From Prorocentrum cordatum (taxonomy: Eukaryota > Sar > Dinophyceae > Prorocentrales > Prorocentraceae), in contig CAUYUJ010003880.1 in the NCBI GenBank assembly GCA_963575745.1, positions 165,001-229,000 of the forward strand: 64,000 bases of DNA. Direction: 5' to 3'. A program made the translations under genes and the position numbers. Positions within the stretch are counted from its first letter, which is position 1. The number at the start of each line of letters is the position of its first letter. Under the pieces are notes generated by a model. That model saw nothing but the letters and a program-made list of their open reading frames with translations. It did no database searches and was not told where the DNA came from. Shown here piece after piece: positions 20,937 to 29,926 of this stretch.

Positions 20937-21848
20937 ATGGCTGCGCGCGTGGGCACGACCCAGGATCTTCTTGACGCTTTACCAGAACGCCCGCCTGCAG
21001 CCTCGAAGACGACGTGGAGCGCCTTTGGCGATGCGTTGGCGAAGGACATCAACCTGGGCCAAATCTTCAACCGGCGTCCGCTCCTGCGCCGCGAGGTAAA
21101 GCGGCGGGGGGGCATTGCGAAGATTTGGCGAGAGATGCATCCGACCGCGGCGGCCGTCTTCGACGCCAGAGTTGCGCGGCGCGCGCGCGATCAGCGCGCC
21201 CGCGGCCCAGGAGTTGCTCAATGTGCCCATCATGAGCGCGTCGGCTTTGTCCAGAATGCCCAGTGCGAGTATCGCCAGCGCCGGCGCGCGCAGATCTACT
21301 GGCCGAGGTTGCTTCCCGTGTTCGAAGAGACAAACCCGCGCGCTCACTATCACAGCGCGCCGTTGGCCCCGCGTAATCAGCGCGCTTACAGTCGCGCCCG
21401 CCAGCCCGACCATCTGCGCGCGCTTCAGGCCCCCGTTGGACGCCTGTGCGTTCCGACAGCTCCTGGGGGGGGTCCCGAATCGGATCGCGCGGGGGGGGGC
21501 AGGCGCGGTCGCTCCTCTTCTTGCCGCAGCTCTTGCAGAAGGGAGGTCAGGCAACGCGGCCGGGCGCCTCGGCCCCCTTCTTCTTCTTCGAGCTCGACCG
21601 CCGCGTCGATCGCCCCCTCACCGAAGGCCATCCCCGGCGCCGCGCGCGCTGCTTCTGAGCGCGGCCCCGGGCGGAGCAGTGGCGACTTCTCGCCGAAGGC
21701 CGTCGCAGGCATCGCGCGCGCTGCCTCTGCGGGCGGCCCCGAGCGGAGCAGGCGGTTGCCAACCCCCCCGCCGCCTCCGCGCGGTGCTCCGACGCCGCCG
21801 GCGCCCCCGCGTCGCCCGCGCTCCGCGGTGGATGATAGCGACCTGTAA
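20937..21848 (+). CDS. Unknown basic protein, disordered Pro/Arg-rich C-terminal part
   Basis: ATG at 20937 (GCAATGG) begins MAARVGTTQDLLDALPERPP, then TWSAFGDALAKDINLGQIF and REVKRRGGIAKIWREMHP. This N-terminal 75-residue part looks globular and helical. After about 21180 the same frame becomes Arg/Pro/Ser-rich, while the next frame reads QELLNVPIMSASALSRMPSA, so one frame change is possible. The C-terminal 130 residues contain imperfect repeats of a Gly/Ala/Arg-rich unit (21600-21740). No family is recognised. Three stem-loops follow the TAA within 135 bp. A 191-codon minus-strand frame overlaps it and is less likely. Confidence 0.4.
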   Translation: MAARVGTTQDLLDALPERPPAASKTTWSAFGDALAKDINLGQIFNRRPLLRREVKRRGGIAKIWREMHPTAAAVFDARVARRARDQRARGPGVAQCAHHERVGFVQNAQCEYRQRRRAQIYWPRLLPVFEETNPRAHYHSAPLAPRNQRAYSRARQPDHLRALQAPVGRLCVPTAPGGGPESDRAGGGRRGRSSSCRSSCRREVRQRGRAPRPPSSSSSSTAASIAPSPKAIPGAARAASERGPGRSSGDFSPKAVAGIARAASAGGPERSRRLPTPPPPPRGAPTPPAPPRRPRSAVDDSDL

Positions 21849-21867
21849 TTATCATTCCTTGCTTCAT

Positions 21868-21981
21868 GGTGTCTGATTGTCACCGCTCGCATTTGAGTTT
21901 ATGAGGACTGATTGTCAGTGTTAGGCGATTGAAGTAGCGTATACTTTCCGAACGTGCCGCGCACGATGTCTCATCGTCATC
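21868..21981 (+). terminator. Three 17-nt stem-loops after the 20937-21848 gene
   Basis: GGTGTC-TGATT-GTCACC (21868-21884, 20 bp past the stop), GAGGAC-TGATT-GTCAGT (21903-21919) and GATGTC-TCATC-GTCATC (21965-21981). Confidence 0.55.
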
Positions 21982-21984
21982 TCA

Positions 21985-22490
21985 CCTTGAAGTCCCGTGG
22001 CGCCCCTGAGAATCGAAACAACGTTAGATAGAATATTCGCCATGCAACCATGCTCAACGATTCAGTATATCATCGTCATCTGGAGGGGCCTATCGCCCGT
22101 GCAAGGGTTCCGGAACTCTTCTGTGATATATATATATATATGGGTTCAGACTGCCTACTATGATTCTGGTTGAAACTCGCAGCGCTATCCATCATATACT
22201 AGGCTTCGAAGTCGCCGCATTACTTATCATATGGTCGATGACATGCTATAGCTAGACCTGAGTATATTGCACCGGATTACATGAATACGGGGACGGCGAA
22301 GACTAATCTGTTTTTTTGTTATATATATACACGCGTGCGGCTTTTTTGCGCAATAGAAAGAAGGTCGAAGAAGCACATAATGCATTTGCATGTGAAGACG
22401 GGCAAATGAGATCAAACGCAGTTGAACATAGTTTCCATCGCCCTCTGCGGTTCAAGCGCGCGTCCGCATCAGAACGCGCAGCCTTTGCGA
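21985..22490. other. AT-richer intergenic stretch
   Basis: Contains a short (TA)n run at 22122-22141 and another at 22318-22330. No gene is supported on the plus strand. A 214-codon minus-strand frame (22303-22947) spans it, overlaps the next plus-strand candidate, and has no recognisable motif. Confidence 0.4.
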
Positions 22491-22491
22491 G

Positions 22492-22791
22492 ATGCAGTTC
22501 TTTTGCCGATGCGGATCCCCAGCTGTCCGCCCCGTCTGTTCTATCATCGGGGCGGGCGCTGATGCCCGCGAAGCGCTGGCGATGGTAGAGTGCACAACTC
22601 CGCCGCCAGCTCGCCGGCCCGTCGACCCACCCCCGCCACCTGCGCCGCGGGTCGCGCCCGTCGCGCGCGCCGGCGATTCGCCGCGGAGAACGTTGTTCGG
22701 CAATGCAACTTGGGAAGACACTGGCGATGATATCGAAGCAAAGATTGTATATCCGCTCGTCTTTCGGCCTCCACCATTCCCAATGATTTGA
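22492..22791 (+). CDS. Small Cys/Pro-rich protein (unknown)
   Basis: A 99-codon frame starting MQFFCRCGSPAVRPVCSI, with a Pro-rich linker (VDPPPPPAPRVAP) and ending TWEDTGDDIEAKIVYPLVF. The N-terminal CxCG and EALAMVEC spacing weakly recalls the small zinc-binding RNA polymerase subunit RPB10, but the second cysteine pair is not convincing. It is called on the plus strand because two stem-loops follow (22891, 22994) and neighbouring genes are plus. It may be non-coding. Confidence 0.25.
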   Translation: MQFFCRCGSPAVRPVCSIIGAGADAREALAMVECTTPPPARRPVDPPPPPAPRVAPVARAGDSPRRTLFGNATWEDTGDDIEAKIVYPLVFRPPPFPMI

Positions 22792-22890
22792 ATATTCAAC
22801 TGGCATCGCGCCAGTGCGACGTTGAGATTGGTTGAATGAAAACGTCGCTGGGTTGTGTCTGCTCGGCCGTTGCAGTGCAGACGTAGCCAT

Positions 22891-23010
22891 GATGACTGAA
22901 CGTCGTCTCGCGTTCGTTTCAATATGATCGGGCTTCTCACTATGCACCCGTAAATGCCTACGTTGGAAGTCTGATTGATGCCATAGCGGTAGCGATGACT
23001 GTTCGTCATC
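22891..23010 (+). terminator. Two 17-nt stem-loops
   Basis: GATGAC-TGAAC-GTCGTC (22891-22907, one G-U pair) and GATGAC-TGTTC-GTCATC (22994-23010, perfect stem). Confidence 0.55.
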
Positions 23011-23397
23011 GAATCCCCTAATGGCAACACAGGAAGCGCCCCTGAAACATCCTTCCTCTCTTCTCTCGATTTCCCCCTGGGGGTGTTTCAGAGGCGGGCT
23101 CGAATGCCCCCCCCTGTCCGAATTGCCGACCTCGTCCGCGTGTTTTTTTTTTGTTTTCGCACGGGCCGCCCCTGAAACATCCCACCGCGTGTCTCTTTCG
23201 TGGGAATGGCCACGCTCATCGGCCAGAAGGGTTCTTGACCTCTCCCGCGACCTCTGGGTGCGTAGACTACAGGCGGCTCAAAGCATTGCTACCTGCTCGT
23301 TAGTTCAGTATGCCCTCGGTCCGCCGTGCCCAGTCAAATGGAGATTTCTCTGATATATGCCACGGCAGTCTTTCTAGGTCCATCTCGTGTGACAACA
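23011..23397. other. Gene-free stretch with a local direct repeat
   Basis: GCCCCTGAAACATCC occurs at about 23036 and again, as CCGCCCCTGAAACATCCC, at about 23167. Otherwise unremarkable. Confidence 0.4.
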
Positions 23398-23726
23398 TGA
23401 ATGAGTTAGACGAGATCCCACCGATCATGCTCACGAGCGACGCATTATTGTGGCATCCCCCCACATTGTTGCAATACGATGTCTACACCGCTATATCCGA
23501 GAAGTTTTGGTTTAGGATTGCATTGGGCATCGAACATCAGGTTCGTGAAGTGGAGTTTTTCCTTGAACAACAGGTGCAGCTTGCCGTGTCCGTAGTTCAC
23601 CCATGGCGCCCCGCTCCTCGTTGGATGCAGAGAGTTCCGACGATCTGCGCGCGCGCAGGCGTGCAGGCAATCGGCGTGGTGGTATCCAGATACCGTTGCC
23701 CGCGCTGTCGTCAACTGGTGGATTGA
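23398..23726 (+). CDS. Small unknown protein, first member of a duplicated gene pair
   Basis: From ATG 23398 the frame reads MNELDEIPPIMLTSDALLWH, then LLQYDVYTAISEKFWFRIAL and VREVEFFLEQQVQLAVSVVH, with a basic Cys-containing C terminus (RCPRC). The upstream frame is open from 23310 but has no convincing start. The block DALLWHPPTLLQY resembles NDVLWNVSLTRY in the 24808-25191 protein, which likewise precedes a member of the second small family. The function is unknown. Two stem-loops follow the stop codon. Confidence 0.4.
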
Positions 23727-23789
23727 TTGCGCGTGCGCTGATAGTCGACCAGACCGCGCACCATGAGTCTTCGGCCATTCGTCAGCATG

Positions 23790-23893
23790 ATGGTGTCTGA
23801 TCGTCACCATACCTTGATTGTCGACAATGGGCTCTGTGGTAGGCATTGCGTAACTGGCCCTTCTTCCGGAGGTTATGGTGTCTGATTGTCACC
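23790..23893 (+). terminator. Two 17-nt stem-loops, the first with an extended stem
   Basis: ATGGTGTC-TGATC-GTCACCAT (23790-23810; two extra AT pairs) and GGTGTC-TGATT-GTCACC (23877-23893). They separate the 23398 and 24098 genes. Confidence 0.6.
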
Positions 23894-24097
23894 GGCACTG
23901 ACTAACTGCGTGCGACGTCGTATATGGTTGAATCATAACGGCATTCGACGCGTGAAGACGCCTCGAATCCACGAGGTCGCGTGAAAGAAATCATTGCGGC
24001 TGGCCGCGCGCAGGGATTATCATTATCTTGCGATGCCACATCATCCGTTTGTGGGCGAGCGTGCGTTGAGATTTTTTGTGCCAAATCTGCGAGTATT

Positions 24098-24349
24098 ATG
24101 TTTGATCTATGCTTGCGCAGTGCGATTACATCTCGCCCAATCACTTACATTCACGTAGACTTCGCGCACACGTTCGGCGATGTGGAACATGCCGTGAGCA
24201 TGCACATGAACATCAGGACTACTGTCGTGTATCCATCACACCAGTCAACAAGAAGCCTGGTGGCCACCACATGTTTCCGGGCCAACACGTCGGATATTCA
24301 AGGGGTAGTGCATGATGAACCGCACTGGGTGTTTCGAATGCGCCTGTGA
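24098..24349 (+). CDS. Small unknown protein, paralogue of 25154-25417
   Basis: About 83 residues from ATG 24098. The core VDFAHTFGDVEHAVSMHMN, then TVVYPSHQ and LVATTCF, aligns without gaps to FDFLHAFQDGEYALSRHMN, TVLYPTHA and LLATTCY of the second copy, and both end PHW/PNW plus nine residues then TGA. About half of 45 aligned positions are identical, with conservative replacements elsewhere, so this frame is under protein-level constraint. No known family is recognised; conserved His, Asp, Glu and Cys residues would suit metal binding, which is speculation. The frame is open upstream to 23981 without ATG. A stem-loop follows at 24463. Confidence 0.55.
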   Translation: MFDLCLRSAITSRPITYIHVDFAHTFGDVEHAVSMHMNIRTTVVYPSHQSTRSLVATTCFRANTSDIQGVVHDEPHWVFRMRL

Positions 24350-24462
24350 AGCAAGGGCAGCGGCTATGACTCGCCAAGATATATGCTTGATGTCTGGTGT
24401 CATGCTCCCTCATGAATATACCTTTCCTGTATATCATAAGGTATATGTTTGATTCCGCTGCA

Positions 24463-24479
24463 GGTATCTGATTGTCACT
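24463..24479 (+). terminator. 17-nt stem-loop
   Basis: GGTATC-TGATT-GTCACT, after the 24098-24349 gene. Confidence 0.45.
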
Positions 24480-24807
24480 AGGAATAGCCTCGAATATCAT
24501 AACGCGTGTGATTGATGCGCGCGAGGGATCCATCGACTGCACTTTCCACGCGCGACGGCCATCGAAAACCATAGAAAAAGAGACGCACATACACGCACCT
24601 CTGCATTCTAGAGGATGCGCATCTCTGCAAAAGGATGCGTGAGCGATATTTGTTAGCACTTTTGGGGTTTCCGTGATGGCCGTCGCTCCCTTTCGGTTGC
24701 TGAAGGAAAATCCGCGCGTGATTTTTTCTCCATTGATCATCTGAGTATTCGTCGTCCTCGTAGTCATATAGCTGCCCCTGCACGTACCTCCCTGTTTCCG
24801 TCACTAG

Positions 24808-25191
24808 ATGTTTGAGCTTCAAGTTCGGAGTGACGTGCTGCGCTGTATTTTTTCTCAGTGGATTCATCTGAGCATGGGCAGTTGGAAGAACATGATTCCG
24901 GATTGGCCTCGGTCACTGTCGGAGGATAACATTACGTTCAATGACGTTTTATGGAACGTTTCCCTCACTCGATACGCGTCTACCATGCGGCGATGCACAT
25001 CTTGTATACCTTGTCCGTTTTGGACCCGCGTTGATGATGCTGCGGACGCATTCCAGGATAATCGCATATATGGGGTGAGACGAGTACGTGTACTACAGCG
25101 CAATTCTTCCGCGTATACACGTGGGGGCATATCTCGAACACACCAGATATGCAATGGCATCCAATTGTTTGAACTTGACAGTGCGCAATAG
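24808..25191 (+). CDS. Small unknown protein, second member of the first duplicated family
   Basis: A 127-codon frame from ATG 24808: MFELQVRSDVLRCIFSQWIH, then NITFNDVLWNVSLTRYAST and CTSCIPCPFWTRVDDAADAF. It contains an LW...L..Y block like the 23398-23726 protein and a CxxCxxC cluster. It overlaps the next gene (25154) by 38 bp in another frame. The relationship to the first copy is short and tentative. A 245-codon minus-strand frame (24864-25601) covers the same bases but would not explain the plus-strand paralogy. Confidence 0.35.
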   Translation: MFELQVRSDVLRCIFSQWIHLSMGSWKNMIPDWPRSLSEDNITFNDVLWNVSLTRYASTMRRCTSCIPCPFWTRVDDAADAFQDNRIYGVRRVRVLQRNSSAYTRGGISRTHQICNGIQLFELDSAQ

Positions 25192-25417
25192 AATCTCGTC
25201 CAGTGAGTTGACGAAGGTGTTTTTTGATTTCTTGCACGCCTTCCAGGATGGTGAATATGCACTGAGTAGGCATATGAACAACAAAGTAACAGTTTTATAC
25301 CCGACGCACGCAAATAACATATGCCTTCTCGCCACGACTTGTTACATGACAATCGCGAAAGAGCTGCATGTAGTGCTGCAGCACGATCCCAACTGGATGT
25401 CCCGCCGATTGCTCTGA
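25154..25417 (+). CDS. Small unknown protein, paralogue of 24098-24349
   Basis: 87 residues from ATG 25154 (MASNCLNLTVRNRISSSEL), then FDFLHAFQDGEYALSRHMN, TVLYPTHA, LLATTCY and ending NWMSRRLL. It aligns with the 24098-24349 product over its whole C-terminal two thirds, and both copies stop with TGA at the same place. Just downstream both copies also share a CTATG...TGCTTGATG nucleotide block (24366-24390; 25430-25460), so the duplicated unit extends past the stop codon. Function unknown. Confidence 0.55.
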   Translation: MASNCLNLTVRNRISSSELTKVFFDFLHAFQDGEYALSRHMNNKVTVLYPTHANNICLLATTCYMTIAKELHVVLQHDPNWMSRRLL

Positions 25418-25952
25418 TACAGAGAAAGCTATGTACTGTCATGATGACATCTGCTTGATGCCGACTGTCTATGGCCACTGAACCAGCATTACATAGAGCA
25501 TGTGCTTGATGGTCGCTTTGCACACACAGATACACTGAACTCAGTAGTAGGACATCTGTTCGGTGCCAAAGACTTTTTGCATCCGCATTTTCTGTTTCCA
25601 TTAGGACACCATAAAAGGCATATGGTCGATGTTGTTTGTGTCATACACATCGCTTGTGATATGAGAAAAGTGAGCGCCTCCTCCTCCTCCCCCTCCTCCC
25701 CCCCCCCTGTTCCCCCCTCGACCGCCGGCGCGTTTCGGTCGGAAGAGGCACGTGTTACGCCCCGAGGGCCAGCGCCAGCTATCTCCTCCTGTTCCCGTGC
25801 TCCCCCGGGTCTTCCTGCTCCTCCTGCTCCCCTTGACCCCCCCCGCCTTCCCCTTTTTTGTTCGCCTCGTTCCCCTCGGCCTCCTCCTCCTACCGCAAGC
25901 CATTAACTCGAGCTGCACATGCTGCCTACTTGGCACCCTGCAGCTGCAGTTA

Positions 25953-26594
25953 ATGACGGCCCAGGAGAGCGATGCGTTGTGGCCCGAATTTGATCTTTCA
26001 TACAATACTGATGGGACCACGAGAAAAAAGCATGGGCATTGCTGGGCGCGCGATGCCACTGCGTGGAACGGTGCCGAATGGAAATCCATCCGACACTTTA
26101 CCAAATTGCGCACGAACGGGAAATGCAATTTACGTTATAAGTTGAATTGTATCGCAAGGACTGGCTCGAAGGAAAATACGGTAACGAATGCAGAGAATAA
26201 GCCATTCGTGTTGATCCATGCGCAGCTCGGATTCACTTACAATTATCTGGTTCAGATGCGGCATCGCATGCGCCGTGCAGGAGTGTCGGCAGGCGCGGAG
26301 GCCGCAGTTATATCGTCGTCGTATCCCGATGCTGCCACCGGTTCAGGCAAGTCTTGGTCCGCTGGGAAGGGCCGCAAGAGATTGGGCGTTGATTTTCTAC
26401 AAGCAACATGTTTTATCTTGCGCTTGCAGGAAGGAGGGTGCGACCGCGACGTAAACGATCCCGCGCCGGATGGCGACAACGTGTTCGACGTTGACAATGC
26501 CGACCTCCATGTAATTTTCAACGCCGCGACGGGCGACGCGCTATACGAACACCCTCGGGGCAAGTTGGATTTCGTGACCGATGGAACTTTCTAA
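25953..26594 (+). CDS. Transposase-like protein, N-terminal part (unknown family)
   Basis: 213 codons from ATG 25953: MTAQESDALWPEFDLSYNTD, CWARDATAWNGAEWKSIRHF, FVLIHAQLGFTYNYLVQMRH, KRLGVDFLQATCFILRLQEG. The stop overlaps the next ATG as TAATG. Together with the next two frames it probably forms one gene, since the third frame looks like a transposase C terminus. The preceding 250 bp (25680-25900) is a CCT/CCC-rich tract. Not recognised on its own. Confidence 0.4.
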   Translation: MTAQESDALWPEFDLSYNTDGTTRKKHGHCWARDATAWNGAEWKSIRHFTKLRTNGKCNLRYKLNCIARTGSKENTVTNAENKPFVLIHAQLGFTYNYLVQMRHRMRRAGVSAGAEAAVISSSYPDAATGSGKSWSAGKGRKRLGVDFLQATCFILRLQEGGCDRDVNDPAPDGDNVFDVDNADLHVIFNAATGDALYEHPRGKLDFVTDGTF

Positions 26595-26803
26595 TGCAAT
26601 CGCGAGCTTGCGGAGAAAGAGAAAAGTATGACAAAAAGAATATCCTGGGTCGCCCCAATGCGAAAAAGATTGAGCGGATACTAAGGAAACTGCGCGCCGA
26701 CGCCAGGGCCAAGGCGAAGCCTAAATCGCGCTGCAAGGCCGTCGCGCAGATTGAGGACATCAAGATTGCACGCGCGCAGACTGGAGGAATTATGCAACTT
26801 TGA
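26594..26803 (+). CDS. Basic linker-like ORF between two transposase-like frames
   Basis: 69 codons, Lys/Arg/Ala-rich (KIERILRKLRADARAKAKPK), probably helical. It starts on the TAATG overlap with the previous frame and ends two bases before the next ATG. Either a separate small protein in a tight cluster or the middle of one frame-broken gene. Confidence 0.35.
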   Translation: MQSRACGEREKYDKKNILGRPNAKKIERILRKLRADARAKAKPKSRCKAVAQIEDIKIARAQTGGIMQL

Positions 26804-26805
26804 AC

Positions 26806-27285
26806 ATGAAGAATCGCAGCGGAGGCGGCATCGAAATTCTCCATATGGGAGAGATGTTTAATGGTGAAAGCACAGCATACAAGAAAGATTGCTTAGTTGA
26901 CATGAAGAAAACTAAGATGCTCGCCGGCAAGTGCGCATGCGATTGCGGATGCGTGGTCGCCAAGCATTTCGAAGGATCTTTGCGTGGCAAATGCTACCTG
27001 GATGGCTACCGCAGCAAGAAACACAAATGTAAGACACCCGCCATTATTCATATGAAGACATTGAACTCCCAAGCGGCGGAGCAGTTGTGGTCGCGCCTGG
27101 GCAAATTGACATGGATATCCAAGATGAAGCGCGCCCGATACCGATGCTTCTTGTATCATTACTGCTTGTGGCGCAACGCATTCACTGCGCAGAAATTCAG
27201 AAACTATTGCCCAGGCCCATGCATGTCGATCAGGAAGATTAAGATGCGCATGCCGAAACGCAAGCAAAGAGATGGTACGCGGTAA
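26806..27285 (+). CDS. Cysteine-cluster (KDZ-like) transposase C-terminal region
   Basis: 159 codons from ATG 26806. Key features are GKCACDCGCVVAKHF, then CYLDGYRSKKHKC, then TLNSQAAEQLWSRLGKL with SKMKRARYRCFLYHYCLWRN. A cysteine cluster, a D(g/f)(y/h)...KH.C segment and a C-terminal NSqaaEQ....L block followed by a long helix are what I know from Kyakuja-Dileera-Zisupton type DDE transposases. That family cuts and pastes DNA with a DDE triad; only the late part is visible here. The frame is intact to TAA and is followed by two perfect stem-loops, so it was organised like the other island genes. Confidence 0.45.
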   Translation: MKNRSGGGIEILHMGEMFNGESTAYKKDCLVDMKKTKMLAGKCACDCGCVVAKHFEGSLRGKCYLDGYRSKKHKCKTPAIIHMKTLNSQAAEQLWSRLGKLTWISKMKRARYRCFLYHYCLWRNAFTAQKFRNYCPGPCMSIRKIKMRMPKRKQRDGTR

Positions 27286-27323
27286 TATAACTTGTTAACA
27301 GCCTGCGCCGTGGAACTATAAAT

Positions 27324-27410
27324 GTCGACTGATCGTCGACTGTCACAACCAGTTAACTATATGTATACTAACTGCGCCGTAGCGCATGCAAACGTCGACT
27401 GATCGTCGAC
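27324..27410 (+). terminator. Two perfect stem-loops, GTCGAC type
   Basis: GTCGAC-TGATC-GTCGAC at 27324-27340 and 27394-27410, each within a repeated CTGCGCCGT...CGTCGACTGATCG context 70 bp apart. The fully changed arms with an unchanged loop are the strongest covariation in the family. These mark the right edge of the gene island. Confidence 0.65.
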
Positions 27411-27477
27411 AGCATCGACGCCTGGGAGAACGCTGGCATTTAAACAGTTTGTGCTTCGCCAAAAATGGCTCTGCCAT

Positions 27478-28197
<720 letters not shown>

Positions 28198-28361
28198 ACA
28201 AGTAGGCGGACCAGGGCCCGTCCGCGAGGCGCACTGCGGTGCGACAACCCGCAAAACACTATTAGCGGCGGTGCAGCCTTAAGATGCGAGGGCGGGCAAC
28301 AGACCCCCTCCCCCAGCGCATTGCGTCTGAAGCTGCGGACGGCGGACAGACTGTGAAGATC

Positions 28362-28950
28362 TCACGTGTCAGACCGCGTGACGAAGAAGGCCCCAACAAG
28401 AAAGGCGACGTGCGGACACGTGGCTAGGCGGCTTGGCAGACCGCCAGTTGGGCGCCTGGCCGCAGCGCGGCGCGCAGGGACGGGGCACCCCCCGCCCCCG
28501 CGCCCTGACACCGTGGACGCGGGGCCACGCGTGCACACGGGCAGGCAGAATGGTGGAGATTTGCGCGGGGCTCCAGGCAGAGCGCCGCGGAGCGATGACA
28601 GCATAGCATGGAGGGTGAGTGGCGGCGCAGCACCATCGGGCGGGGGTGTAAGCAGCTCGGCGAAGGCACGACCGGCGCGGTGGAGGCGCTGGAGCAAAGG
28701 GCCTTGACGGGCTTGGGCAGCGGCAAGGTCGGCGGCGAGAGCTGCGCACCTCTGCTGGAGAGCGGCCGTAGACTGGGACAGCTCGGCTTCGCGGTCGGTG
28801 CGGGGCGGCTGCTCTGTGCCCGCGGCCGCGGGCCTCGCGGCGGGGACGAGGTCATCGGTGCGCCTGGCCAGGTGGTGGACCAGCGCGGTGCGGCGGTCCG
28901 TGCGCTGGCGGCCGTCGCCGTGGCGAGGCGACTGGAGGGTGCGAGGCGAG
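28362..28950 (-). CDS. Possible coiled-coil exon (minus strand)
   Basis: The minus frame between two (GA)n arrays reads DREAELSQSTAALQQRCAAL, AADLAAAQARQGPLLQRLHR and AGRAFAELLTPPPDGAAPPL. It has a heptad-like Leu/Ala pattern, then a Pro/Arg-rich tail to a stop at 28362. The upstream end runs into the (GA)n array, so the start is unknown. GC is very high and opposing frames are also open, so this could be chance. No family recognised. Confidence 0.25.
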
Positions 28951-28954
28951 GAGA

Positions 28955-29079
<125 letters not shown>

Positions 29080-29108
29080 GAGACAGAAAAGGGGGGGCGA
29101 CCCCCCGC

Positions 29109-29140
29109 CCCACAACGAATCTTTCCAGATTCGTTGTGGG
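29109..29140. repeat. 13-bp hairpin, second copy of the CCCACAACGAA family
   Basis: CCCACAACGAATC (29109-29121) pairs with GATTCGTTGTGGG (29128-29140) around a 6-nt loop; same arms as 4410-4445. Both copies adjoin blocks of the CCAAGAGG repeat. Confidence 0.8.
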
Positions 29141-29164
29141 CCTCCCTCTTTTTCCATCGGTTCG

Positions 29165-29700
29165 TTGCTGGTTTTAGAATTTTCAGCTTTTTGGCATCCC
29201 GACGCTCCAAGTCTGCTCAAGAGCTCCCAAGACCGCTCCAAGACAGCCGATATTGCGGCCTAAGAAGGGGGGCGCAAACCCAACGAGGGGGCCCACCGGA
29301 GGCCCACAGAGTCCCCAAGTGTTCCCAAACGCCTCCCAAGAGGCCCCAAGAGGCCCCGAGGAGACGTACAAGGGGCCCCAAGGCAGCCCAACAGCGCCCT
29401 CGATGCATCAAAGCTGCCTGCAGGAGGCCCCTGGGAGGCTTCGGAATCCCTCAATGTGGCCCCAGGCGGCCTCGAGTCAGGTCTCCACGCAGACAAGACG
29501 GCCAATGACGGCTTCATATTGCAGAAAACTACCTTCCGGTTGCCCAGAGAATCCCGACGACGCCCCCAAGTGGCCCCGAGAAGCTCCAACACGCCACCCC
29601 AAGACGCATCCAAGAGGCGCCTCCAACAGACAATCGGGCGGCGAAACAAAAGGGGTCCAACTTCGCCGACGCTGGCGCGCAAGCTGCCCGCGTAAGGTCG
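29165..29700 (+). repeat. Dispersed CCAAGAGG repeat element
   Basis: The core CTTTTTGGCATCCCGACGCT lies near 29190. Positions 29395-29515 match 3265-3390 closely (CCTCGATGCATCAAAGCTGC; GGTCTCCACGCAGACAAGAC; GGCCAATGACGGC), a stretch outside the simple units that shows common descent. Confidence 0.75.
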
Positions 29701-29926
29701 CGCGCAAGCGCCCTCGTCTCCAAATTGGCGTGCCGCGCGGGCGGCCCGTCTAAGCCGCCGCTTAAGGTCGCTGTGCCATTTCGCGTAAGACCCCTTTTAT
29801 CGTCGCTCGAGTGAGGAAGCACGGCCCAAGTCCAGGTCCGCCCCTGGCAACCAGATCAAGAAGTCCAGGTTCACCCCTGGCATCCACATCCCATGGTCCG
29901 CGCCGGGCATCCTGTGCTCACCGCGA

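Noticed and set aside
22303-22947. 214-codon minus-strand ORF
   Set aside because: No motif, runs through TA repeats at its end and overlaps stem-loops oriented the other way. Not excluded, but not supported.
24864-25601. 245-codon minus-strand ORF
   Set aside because: Longer than the plus-strand ORFs, but the protein-level similarity between 24098-24349 and 25154-25417 is on the plus strand and the hairpins also point that way.
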